Part shown: positions 1-5,189 of the stretch, in pieces | How the letters are laid out: every line of letters starts with the position of its first letter | Position numbering within the stretch: position 1 is the stretch's first letter | Source: a virus | Length of the DNA: 34,102 nucleotides | Reading direction: 5' to 3' (one strand) | IMG/VR virus record: IMGVR_UViG_3300044701_005206 | Coordinates: 1 to 34,102 of that record | Position numbers and translations under genes: made by a program | Notes under the pieces: generated by a model | Seen by the model: the letters and a program-made list of their open reading frames with translations, nothing else | Told to the model about the DNA's origin: nothing | Database searches by the model: none

Positions 1-53
1 AATTTGGGTGATGGGCAATATAGCGTGGCTCAAGCCCAGGCCAACATCATAAT

Positions 54-83
54 TTAACCAAAATCACCGGGTTTTTATATGAT
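54..83 (+). promoter_or_regulatory. Candidate promoter of the porin gene
   Basis: TTAACC (54-59) is followed after 18 nt by TATGAT (78-83). The spacing equals that of the TTGACC-18-TATAAT promoters downstream, with one mismatch in each box. Transcription would start near 90 and give a leader of about 64 nt before the porin ATG. Inference from pattern only. Confidence 0.4.
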
Positions 84-153
84 CATGGTCAATACTGATA
101 AGTAACTCGAGGCGTGAACAGCGTCCCAATCCCTATCTAGAAAAGGAAAATCA

Positions 154-1170
154 ATGAAGAAACTAGCAATCGCAGCGGCTTTGGCTTCAATGGCAACAAT
201 GGCATCTGCTCAAAATGTATCAGTTTATGGTGTGATTGACACAGGCATTCAAAACTACAACACCGGTGCCGCTACTTTGACCCGTGCTACAGATGGCATC
301 TTGGCTACCAGCCGCTTGGGCTTCCAGGGCAAAGAGGACCTAGGTAGTGGACTCACGGCAGGTTTCGTGCTTGAAGGCAAAGTGGTCCCTTCCGCAGGAA
401 CTTTTGGTTCTACAGCAACCACAGGTCAAGCATTTGATCGTGAGTCTTCGTTATTCATCTCCGGCAAGTTCGGCGAGATCCGCATGGGCAAGACTGACAT
501 CTCTGCGGCAGAAGGTGTAGACACCTTGACCACGCAGGCTGGCAACTTGGGTTTCCACGCCAGCAACGGCACAGGTGTTGAGCTGGGCACTGACGCTTCC
601 AGCACCGTGCGTTATACCACTCCCAAGTTCGGCAACTTTTCTGCACAGATTGGTCGCTCAAACAATGCCAACGGTGCCACCACAGACGCTGGTACAGAGC
701 TCACAGGTTACAGTGTGACCTATGATGATGGCAAGTTGAAACTGATCGCAGGTCAGGTAAAATTAAACGCAGCCACCACAGTGGCCGAGCGTGACTTCAC
801 TGCCTACGGTGCGGCCTATGACTTTGGTGTGGCTAGCGTTGGTGCATCATATGCCACAGGTGACGTATCCACCACAGGTGATGTCAAGAGCACAGTGAAG
901 CAGGCTTCGGTTAAAGTTCCTCTGGGAGCCGGCCTGGCAGCACATGGTGTGTATGCCATCACTAAGGATGGTACACAGGCCACAGCAGGTGAAGGCAAAG
1001 GCTATACTGTCGCACTGACCAAAGCTTTAAGCAAGCGTACCTCGGTATATGCGGCCTACACAGCAGTGACCAACGAAGCCAACGCCACAATGAGCATGGT
1101 GGGAACCACAGCAGGTACAGCAGGTCTTGATCCCAAGGCCACCACTGTTGGTATCAGTCACACGTTCTAA
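154..1170 (+). CDS. Gram-negative outer-membrane porin (Burkholderiales type)
   Basis: A 338-aa protein with a classical signal peptide (Lys-Lys, then an Ala-rich core, likely cut after Ala-Ser-Ala at residue 19). The mature start NVSVYGVIDTG is the hallmark of the 16-strand trimeric porins of Burkholderiales. It ends GISHTF; a C-terminal Phe is the signal for outer-membrane barrel insertion. Length is normal for the family and no frameshift is visible, so it is probably functional. Porins let small solutes diffuse across the outer membrane. AAGGAAAA lies just before the ATG. A candidate promoter upstream and a strong terminator downstream make it a self-contained unit. It is unusual in a lytic-type phage. 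Lambdoid prophages carry porins (Lc of PA-2, NmpC of DLP12), where they change the host surface. Possible roles are receptor masking or nutrient uptake; neither is shown by sequence. Confidence 0.93.
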   Translation: MKKLAIAAALASMATMASAQNVSVYGVIDTGIQNYNTGAATLTRATDGILATSRLGFQGKEDLGSGLTAGFVLEGKVVPSAGTFGSTATTGQAFDRESSLFISGKFGEIRMGKTDISAAEGVDTLTTQAGNLGFHASNGTGVELGTDASSTVRYTTPKFGNFSAQIGRSNNANGATTDAGTELTGYSVTYDDGKLKLIAGQVKLNAATTVAERDFTAYGAAYDFGVASVGASYATGDVSTTGDVKSTVKQASVKVPLGAGLAAHGVYAITKDGTQATAGEGKGYTVALTKALSKRTSVYAAYTAVTNEANATMSMVGTTAGTAGLDPKATTVGISHTF

Positions 1171-1193
1171 ACAGTTTCACTGTCAGCGACCCG

Positions 1194-1221
1194 AAAAACC
1201 CTGCCAGGCAGGGTTTTTCTT
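1194..1221 (+). terminator. Rho-independent terminator after the porin
   Basis: An 11-bp perfect stem (AAAAACCCTGC / GCAGGGTTTTT) closes a 3-nt CAG loop, and the descending arm ends in a T-run. It lies 24 nt after the porin stop and isolates the porin from the P1 unit. The A-run on the left arm could also stop leftward transcription. Confidence 0.9.
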
Positions 1222-1222
1222 T

Positions 1223-1240
1223 GGTAAGTGCCCACTAACC
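1223..1240. promoter_or_regulatory. 18-bp dyad upstream of promoter P1 (operator-like)
   Basis: GGTAAGTG-CC-CACTAACC is an inverted repeat with one mismatch. It lies exactly 17 nt before the -35 box of P1. The same element, perfect, sits 17 nt before P2. A dimeric regulator could bind here; no regulator was identified. Confidence 0.45.
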
Positions 1241-1257
1241 TAGCGGTTTGAAGACGG

Positions 1258-1287
1258 TTGACCAACAAAGGTCATTTCGACTATAAT
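1258..1287 (+). promoter_or_regulatory. Early-type promoter P1
   Basis: TTGACC (1258-1263), 18-nt spacer, TATAAT (1282-1287). The flanking block (GGTTGACCAA, ATTTCG, CATCAAGGAGCAG) is shared with P2 and P3. It drives the 67-aa gene at 1320. Confidence 0.85.
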
Positions 1288-1319
1288 TGTTCTACAGTAA
1301 ACATCAAGGAGCAGTGATC

Positions 1320-1523
1320 ATGGCCTATCACGTTTTCAAGCACAACCAAGATTATGGTCCAAGATCCGGCTTGGAAGGTCCCTTCCACTATCCCAACGGC
1401 CAGGTCCTGTACTACGATCCTAAACAGGGCGAGTACTGGGATCCACGCACCGACTTCTATGTGCCCGCAGAAGATGTGGCTCTTTTACAACAGAGCATTT
1501 TTGACCAGGTTAGTGCCCACTAA
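1320..1523 (+). CDS. Small hypothetical early protein, 67 aa
   Basis: Begins at the ATG preceded by AAGGAG (1306-1311), 8 nt away; the in-frame ATG at 1287 overlaps the -10 box and cannot be used from P1. The protein is rich in Tyr, Asp, Pro and His and has no signal peptide, membrane segment or recognised domain. Its last codons (Val-Ser-Ala-His-stop) lie inside the P2 dyad, so coding and regulatory sequence overlap. Its position first behind a strong early-type promoter suggests a host-takeover role, as for many small phage early genes. That is inference; the family was not recognised. Confidence 0.75.
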   Translation: MAYHVFKHNQDYGPRSGLEGPFHYPNGQVLYYDPKQGEYWDPRTDFYVPAEDVALLQQSIFDQVSAH

Positions 1524-1525
1524 CC
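1508..1525. promoter_or_regulatory. Perfect 18-bp dyad upstream of promoter P2 (operator-like)
   Basis: GGTTAGTG-CC-CACTAACC is a perfect inverted repeat, 17 nt before the -35 of P2. The matching copy at 1223-1240 has the same distance to P1. The sequences between dyad and -35 differ between the two copies, so the dyad and the spacing are the conserved parts. Confidence 0.5.
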
Positions 1526-1542
1526 ATGCTGTTCTACGCCGG

Positions 1543-1572
1543 TTGACCAAAAAAACCATTTTCGGTTATAAT
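1543..1572 (+). promoter_or_regulatory. Early-type promoter P2
   Basis: TTGACC (1543-1548), 18-nt spacer, TATAAT (1567-1572), followed by a GTATAGTGAACATCAAGGAG leader that is nearly identical to that of P3. It heads the micro-gene operon starting at 1602. Confidence 0.88.
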
Positions 1573-1601
1573 GTGTGTATAGTGAACATCAAGGAGCAGA
1601 T

Positions 1602-1946
1602 ATGACAACTACCATCAGTGCAGAAGCCATGGAAGAAATACATTTCGAAGCCACCCAGGCCGCTGAGCAGGCCGCGGCCAAATTCTTCCAGGAAAAACTC
1701 GGCGGCCAGGATCAGATGTGCTGTGGCTTTGCCTGGGTCACGGTGTTTGAAAAGGCAAGTACCAAACTGGGCCGTAAGCTCAAAGAAGTGGGCTTCCGCA
1801 AGTCTTACAATGGCGGGCTCCAATTATGGAATCCGTCACGGTTTGGGTGCCAGAATGTGGACACCTTGGAGGCTGGTGCTGAAGCCTATGCCGAAGTGCT
1901 GAAACGGTATGGCATCGAAGCCTACGCAGATTCGAGATTGGACTAA
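1602..1946 (+). CDS. Small hypothetical protein, 114 aa, first gene of the P2 operon
   Basis: Start ATG at 1602, with AAGGAG (1591-1596) 5 nt upstream; the in-frame ATG at 1575 is too close to the promoter. The N-terminal half is an acidic/Ala-rich helix (residues 10-40). A Cys-Cys pair follows, then a basic stretch and a Tyr/Gly/Trp-containing segment near residues 65-78. No membrane segment. The family was not recognised. The next gene starts 9 nt downstream behind an AAGGA that overlaps this stop, so the two are co-translated from one mRNA. Confidence 0.78.
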   Translation: MTTTISAEAMEEIHFEATQAAEQAAAKFFQEKLGGQDQMCCGFAWVTVFEKASTKLGRKLKEVGFRKSYNGGLQLWNPSRFGCQNVDTLEAGAEAYAEVLKRYGIEAYADSRLD

Positions 1947-1955
1947 GGACCAACG

Positions 1956-2135
1956 ATGACCATGGACGAACTCAAAGCAGACATCGCCAAAAGCACCACC
2001 GAAGTATTGCGACAAAGATACAGCCTTTATCGCGGACTCCGGAGCATGGGAGTCAAGGATGTGGTGGTGCGAGATTTGTTGGAATCAGAACTTGAACGCC
2101 GCAGGTCATGCTCGCCTGGATCAAAGGTAGACTGA
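1956..2135 (+). CDS. Small hypothetical protein, 59 aa
   Basis: ATG at 1956 (a second in-frame ATG two codons later), with AAGGA 6 nt upstream. The protein is charged and helical, with alternating acidic and basic residues and an Arg-rich end (residues 47-50). No known motif. It ends TGATG, overlapping the start of the next micro-gene by one base. Good ribosome site and tight coupling support a real gene; function unknown. Confidence 0.65.
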   Translation: MTMDELKADIAKSTTEVLRQRYSLYRGLRSMGVKDVVVRDLLESELERRRSCSPGSKVD

Positions 2136-2224
2136 TGTTTATATCTCTTGAAACCATCATGATAACAGGTGCACTGACGGTTATTTTTGGACCTTCCTTA
2201 GTCTTACATTTTTTGGAGCGATAG
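2135..2224 (+). CDS. 29-aa membrane micro-protein
   Basis: ATG overlaps the preceding stop, with AAAGG 7 nt upstream. Nearly all of the peptide is hydrophobic (a central Ile/Thr/Leu/Val/Phe stretch) with Glu-Arg at the end, so a single inner-membrane helix is likely. No family can be named. Support comes from the ribosome site, coupling and hydrophobic pattern only. Confidence 0.5.
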   Translation: MFISLETIMITGALTVIFGPSLVLHFLER

Positions 2225-2225
2225 C

Positions 2226-2378
2226 ATGAGAACCATGAACGATGTGATAGAAGAACTGATCCACCTCTGCGAGATCCGCGGTGAACTGGATCTGGAGGTC
2301 AACGCAAAGAATGAACGACGCATCGCTGAACTCAACCAAGAGTATCTGCGACTGCAGGCCCTGGAGGAACAGCAATGA
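2226..2378 (+). CDS. Small coiled-coil-like protein, 50 aa
   Basis: ATG at 2226 with GGAG (2215-2218) 7 nt upstream. The sequence is almost entirely acidic/basic helix with regularly spaced Leu and Ile, as in a short coiled coil. It ends Glu-Glu-Gln-Gln. The last bases overlap the start of the tiny lipoprotein gene (ATGA). Family not recognised; it may assemble as an oligomer or bind a partner. Confidence 0.6.
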   Translation: MRTMNDVIEELIHLCEIRGELDLEVNAKNERRIAELNQEYLRLQALEEQQ

Positions 2379-2458
2379 AAATGTTGGTCATGTCTGTGTC
2401 GGTGGGTGTGCTGTCAGGATGCCTGCTGTCAGGCTGTATGAGTTTCCACTTGTTCTAG
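2375..2458 (+). CDS. 27-aa lipoprotein-like micro-protein
   Basis: ATG at 2375 with a near-perfect GGAGG (2363-2367) 7 nt upstream, one of the best ribosome sites in the window. The peptide starts Met-Lys-Met, has a hydrophobic core, and contains two possible lipoboxes, VLSGC and LLSGC. Signal peptidase II cleavage before the second Cys would leave a lipid-anchored peptide of about 7 residues (CMSFHLF). Phages make small lipoproteins for superinfection exclusion (T5 Llp, Cor of N15/phi80) and for lysis (Rz1). This one is far smaller than any of those, so no role can be assigned. Confidence 0.55.
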   Translation: MKMLVMSVSVGVLSGCLLSGCMSFHLF

Positions 2459-2468
2459 GAGTCAGGTG

Positions 2469-2663
2469 ATGAGCGAACTCCAACCCAACCCTGATGTCAG
2501 GATCACCATCACTATCACCGATGCTGACCGCGAGGTTCTAGAAGTGCTCCGCGAGCGTGCCGGCCGCATTGATCAGACTGGCATCCTGGAGCATATCATG
2601 AACACCTATTATGATCGATTATCTAACATCACGGAGTGTACAAAAAATGAAGATTTTTGTTGA
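2469..2663 (+). CDS. Small hypothetical protein, 64 aa
   Basis: ATG at 2469 preceded by AGGAG (2457-2461); the GTG three bases earlier is less likely. An N-terminal beta-like stretch (RITITITDAD) leads into a helix (REVLEVLRERAGRID) and a second helix. This beta-helix-helix layout resembles ribbon-helix-helix DNA-binding proteins. That is a shape argument, not a family match. The 3' end overlaps the next micro-gene by 17 nt. Confidence 0.65.
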   Translation: MSELQPNPDVRITITITDADREVLEVLRERAGRIDQTGILEHIMNTYYDRLSNITECTKNEDFC

Positions 2664-2739
2664 AGAATTTCTTTTTTATGTTGCTGTTATCTGCTTCGTT
2701 TTAGGAACCGCTAATTATATTTGGGAGAGACTACAATGA
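2647..2739 (+). CDS. 30-aa membrane micro-protein
   Basis: ATG at 2647 inside the end of the previous gene, with GGAG about 10 nt upstream. The sequence has a short charged start (KIFVEE), then an unbroken hydrophobic segment of about 18 residues, then Trp-Glu-Arg. A single membrane helix is likely. It overlaps the next start as ATGA, the coupling typical of this operon. Function unknown. Confidence 0.5.
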   Translation: MKIFVEEFLFYVAVICFVLGTANYIWERLQ

Positions 2740-3215
2740 ACTGCGATGTCACACTGACCAAAGACGAATTCAAGGTATTACACAACAGTCTGTATGATCT
2801 TAACCAGTTGGCCTATTATCACCATGTGCCCAAAGTAGAAGAGATTGTAGAACGCATCCGCAAGGTGGCACTGAAATCGGCCTATGAGCAGGAGAATCAG
2901 GACTTTGATCGAAAACATCGTGAATATCAACATTGGCAACAACACTATGGGCTCCGCTCCACCTGGAGCCTATACCAGGTCAACTTGATGACCACCTGCC
3001 ATCCTTACACAGATGCTGAATATGTGGTCTATGATGAACATTGGGGTGACAGTGGTGAAGTGGTTAGCAAGATCGACGGCCGAGATTGGAACGCTCTGTA
3101 TCGTGCGGCTGATGCGGCCATCCAGGCATCCGGAGACACGCACCACTGCTTCATTGAGTCGTTCTCTCTCATTGAGGGCCGCCCCGGATACCTACAACTA
3201 CACACAGGGAGTTGA
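2736..3215 (+). CDS. Hypothetical protein, 159 aa
   Basis: ATG at 2736 with GGGAG 8 nt upstream; translation is coupled to the preceding micro-gene. The N-terminal half is helical and charged (residues 1-65). The C-terminal half is rich in aromatic residues, Asp and His, with a segment DSGEVVSKIDGRDWNALYRAAD near residues 110-130 that looks like a small globular domain. No signal peptide or membrane helix, and no recognised family. Confidence 0.75.
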   Translation: MNCDVTLTKDEFKVLHNSLYDLNQLAYYHHVPKVEEIVERIRKVALKSAYEQENQDFDRKHREYQHWQQHYGLRSTWSLYQVNLMTTCHPYTDAEYVVYDEHWGDSGEVVSKIDGRDWNALYRAADAAIQASGDTHHCFIESFSLIEGRPGYLQLHTGS

Positions 3216-3217
3216 TC

Positions 3218-3343
3218 ATGATACTGCGCTGGATACATCAGGCAATCACAGGCATATCCCACCTGCTGACTTTCCTCCTGACAGCATTGGCGATAGCCAT
3301 CGTGTTTTTGTTGGTGGCGGTCATAGTCACCACCTTAAGATAA
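3218..3343 (+). CDS. 41-aa membrane micro-protein
   Basis: ATG at 3218, two bases after the previous stop, with AGGGAG 6 nt upstream. The first 15 residues are amphipathic and positively charged. Residues 16-38 are a continuous Leu/Ile/Val/Ala stretch, and the peptide ends Leu-Arg. This predicts one inner-membrane helix. Small single-helix phage proteins can be holins, antiholins or host-membrane modulators; the early-region position argues against a holin. Function unknown. Confidence 0.55.
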   Translation: MILRWIHQAITGISHLLTFLLTALAIAIVFLLVAVIVTTLR

Positions 3344-3600
3344 TAAAAAGAACATGCCGTGTAGCAACGGCTAGTCTGACCCAGACGAGGAAGTGGTGTA
3401 GCAACCACGGGTGGTCCCAGTCGAACCAAACTGGCGCTGGCAATGCGACAACGGGCCTTGCGTGTAGCGGATGGTTACTGCCTGGATAGTCTTGCTGAGG
3501 GACCGGATGCCGATGGGCGGATGGGAGTAGTTCAAAAACCAACCAAGACGCAGTAAACAGGTCAGCCGAGGGCTGTCAGAGCATTTTTTAACTTTAGATA
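3344..3600 (+). other. GC-rich non-coding stretch with hairpins; candidate structured RNA
   Basis: No plausible gene covers this stretch between the 41-aa gene and the 183-aa gene. Four local hairpins occur in the first 80 nt. They are GCCGT/ACGGC (3356-3371) with loop GTAGCA, GTCTG/CAGAC (3374-3386) with loop ACC, GTGGT/ACCAC (3393-3408) again with loop GTAGCA, and CCAGT/ACTGG (3417-3434). Near the end CAGCC/GGCTG (3563-3575) is followed 8 nt later by TTTTTT (3584-3589), a possible terminator. The repeated identical hexaloop on different stems is the best sign of conserved RNA structure. No known RNA class was recognised. Reading frames here encode improbable peptides. Confidence 0.5.
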
Positions 3601-3612
3601 TTTGGAGGTATC

Positions 3613-4164
3613 ATGCCCAATTGGTGTTCAAATTTTCTAGCATTGTCGCACGAAGATCCGCGCATGATCGCCCGGGCGCGACGTGCGTTCCGGCAAGGCC
3701 GACTGCTAGACTCTTTGGTGCCGTTGCCCGAGAGCCAAAAAGAAAATTGGTACGATTGGCATGTTTCAAATTGGGGGACCAAATGGGACGTGGGACATCG
3801 CGGGGGAGATAATCGCGTGGACGCCAACACCGTGGAATTCACGTTTGATTCGGCATGGTCACCGCCCACAGCCTGGTACGAAAAGATCTTGGATCAAGGA
3901 TTCACCGTGCGTGCCTATTACTATGAATCGGGCATGTGTTTCGCTGGAGTCTGGGACAATGGCGACGATGACCACTACGAACTCTCCAACATGAACAGCG
4001 ACGAAGTGCGAGATCTCTTGCCCGACGATGTCAATGACTTTTTTGGTATTTCGGAAGTCATGGCCGAGTATGAAGAAATGGACAAAGACGAAGTCACTGA
4101 GTGGTATGAATCTGGCGTAGAAGAGTGTAAACTTGAACCACACACCATCAAAGGTACAACTTAA
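3613..4164 (+). CDS. Api92-like (DUF1281-type) ferredoxin-like-domain protein
   Basis: A 183-aa protein starting MPNWCSN, the signature opening of the Api92/YubB family found in phages and plasmids. The family has a ferredoxin-like fold (a shape name; no Fe-S centre implied). Other family-like features are the SLVPLPE segment (residues 35-41), NWGTKWD (54-60) and a late W-S-P-P-T-A-W motif. The C-terminal 60 residues are strongly acidic. GGAGG (3605-3609 region) precedes the ATG. The family function is unknown. It lies directly after the structured non-coding stretch and 4 nt before the next gene. Confidence 0.8.
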   Translation: MPNWCSNFLALSHEDPRMIARARRAFRQGRLLDSLVPLPESQKENWYDWHVSNWGTKWDVGHRGGDNRVDANTVEFTFDSAWSPPTAWYEKILDQGFTVRAYYYESGMCFAGVWDNGDDDHYELSNMNSDEVRDLLPDDVNDFFGISEVMAEYEEMDKDEVTEWYESGVEECKLEPHTIKGTT

Positions 4165-4168
4165 GGAT

Positions 4169-4636
4169 ATGAAATACTTTGCCTACGGTATGAACACCAA
4201 CTCGAGCGAGATGAGATGTCGCTGTCCTCGAGCACAGAGCCTTGGTGCCGCGATCTTGCCCGATCACGAGTTCCGTTTCGCTACCCATGCTGACATCATC
4301 GAATACCCTGGACTCGAAACCCACGGCGTGCTCTGGGAAATCACCAAAGACTGCGAAACAGCCTTGGACTTGTTGGAGGGGTTCCCACACTATTATCAAA
4401 AGAAGATGGTCACGGTACAGCACCAAGGCCAAGAGATCCAGGCCATGACCTACTACATGACCGGGGATCGGCCCGATGCCTTGCCATCCAGCAGTTATCT
4501 CGCCATGATCATGGATGGATACCATGAACACCATGTGCCCACGGAACAGATACACCTGTCCATAGACTACATCGAAAATATGGAATATACAAAATTCCCA
4601 CAGAACTGGGACTCTGTGGCCGAAATCACTGGTTGA
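4169..4636 (+). CDS. Gamma-glutamylcyclotransferase-like (GGCT/AIG2 fold) protein
   Basis: A 155-aa protein. Start ATG at 4169 with AAGGA 2-7 nt upstream; the earlier in-frame ATG lies inside the previous gene and adds residues with no family match. MKYFAYGMNT is the YFAYGSN substrate loop of the GGCT-like fold. Glu70 in LDLLEGFPHYY fits the catalytic Glu followed by Gly and Tyr in that family. Members convert gamma-glutamyl peptides to 5-oxoproline or act on gamma-glutamylamines. The phage substrate is unknown; glutathione turnover or removal of a modification is possible. The end of the gene overlaps the -35 box of P3. Confidence 0.72.
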   Translation: MKYFAYGMNTNSSEMRCRCPRAQSLGAAILPDHEFRFATHADIIEYPGLETHGVLWEITKDCETALDLLEGFPHYYQKKMVTVQHQGQEIQAMTYYMTGDRPDALPSSSYLAMIMDGYHEHHVPTEQIHLSIDYIENMEYTKFPQNWDSVAEITG

Positions 4637-4662
4637 CCAAAAAATCCATTTTCGGTTATAAT
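4633..4662 (+). promoter_or_regulatory. Early-type promoter P3
   Basis: TTGACC (4633-4638), 18 nt, TATAAT (4657-4662), then the same ATAGTGAATATCAAGGAGCAG leader as P2. The -35 box overlaps the last codons of the GGCT-like gene. An inverted repeat CCACAGA/TCTGTGG (4598-4619) lies 13 nt upstream but differs from the P1/P2 dyad. Confidence 0.88.
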
Positions 4663-4691
4663 ATGGGTATAGTGAATATCAAGGAGCAGAT

Positions 4692-5021
4692 ATGAGTTTC
4701 TTTTCCCCAGCCACAGGCCGCGAAGCCCGTGCCCTGCGACGGCACTTAGATTCCGAGCAAAATCGTCAGGCCATCGCCCAGCGTTGCCTGGATCCCGATT
4801 ACCTGACAGAGGTCAGCCGGCTTCGAGAATTCCATCGCAACCTGTATGCCAACATCGCCGCCGCCGACATCATCCACCCGCAAGGAGGATGCCCATGGGT
4901 GACATCGGGACTGACAGCCGAGTGTGAGAGAGTGGCTGATGCCTATCAAGTGCCCATCTTGGATGTGCTCGGTGCTGCCAATTCAGCGGCTGAAAACTGC
5001 TTCACAGTAAATCACTGCTAA
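4692..5021 (+). CDS. Small hypothetical early protein, 109 aa
   Basis: ATG at 4692 with AAGGAG 5 nt upstream, in the P3 leader. The N-terminal 50 residues are strongly basic and helical (several Arg). The second half contains Cys residues (CPW, AEC, ENC and a terminal Cys) and an Ala-rich segment. No known motif. It is the only gene of the P3 unit before P4. Function unknown; a nucleic-acid or host-protein ligand is possible given the charge. Confidence 0.75.
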   Translation: MSFFSPATGREARALRRHLDSEQNRQAIAQRCLDPDYLTEVSRLREFHRNLYANIAAADIIHPQGGCPWVTSGLTAECERVADAYQVPILDVLGAANSAAENCFTVNHC

Positions 5022-5031
5022 ATTGAGCCGG

Positions 5032-5060
5032 TTGACCAGAAATAGCTGATTTCTTACAAT
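5032..5060 (+). promoter_or_regulatory. Early-type promoter P4 (no gene behind it)
   Basis: TTGACC (5032-5037), 17 nt, TACAAT (5055-5060). No ribosome site and no credible reading frame follows before P5. It most likely makes the short RNA at 5066-5121. Confidence 0.7.
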
Positions 5061-5065
5061 GACAA

Positions 5066-5121
5066 CATGCTGGAAACACAGCAATTATAGGGTGTTGTTT
5101 TTTCGCAACACCAGCGTTTTT
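5066..5121 (+). ncRNA. Candidate small RNA of about 55 nt with two hairpins
   Basis: A transcript from P4 would start near 5067. It would contain TGCTG/CAGCA (5068-5083, 6-nt loop) and then GGTGTTG/CAACACC (5091-5112). The second hairpin is followed by a T-run (5117-5121), so it doubles as a Rho-independent terminator. No start codon with a ribosome site lies inside. Promoter, two stems and terminator in under 100 nt is a typical small-RNA layout. The target and family are unknown; alternatively it is a decayed gene remnant. Confidence 0.55.
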
Positions 5122-5128
5122 GGGGTGG

Positions 5129-5157
5129 TTGACCGGAAATGCCCATTTTCGTATAAT
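5129..5157 (+). promoter_or_regulatory. Early-type promoter P5
   Basis: TTGACC (5129-5134), 17 nt, TATAAT (5152-5157), then AAAAAGGAG before the ATPase start at 5190. It is a strong match to the sigma70 consensus and the last of the TTGACC series. Confidence 0.88.
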
Positions 5158-5189
5158 AATGGTATAGTAATTAAAAAGGAGCCTAGACA

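Noticed and set aside
1-57. Possible 3' end of an upstream gene (19 codons ending TAA at 55-57).
   Set aside because: Too short to recognise, and another frame is also open to base 52; no support beyond an open frame.
3344-3600. A tRNA or group of decayed tRNAs in the GC-rich stretch.
   Set aside because: No proper T-arm loop (TTCGA/TTCAA in a 7-nt loop with 5-bp stem) and no cloverleaf could be assembled by eye.
4598-4619. Inverted repeat CCACAGA/TCTGTGG as a terminator before P3.
   Set aside because: No T-run follows, it lies in coding sequence, and the loop is 8 nt; left as an uncertain inverted repeat.
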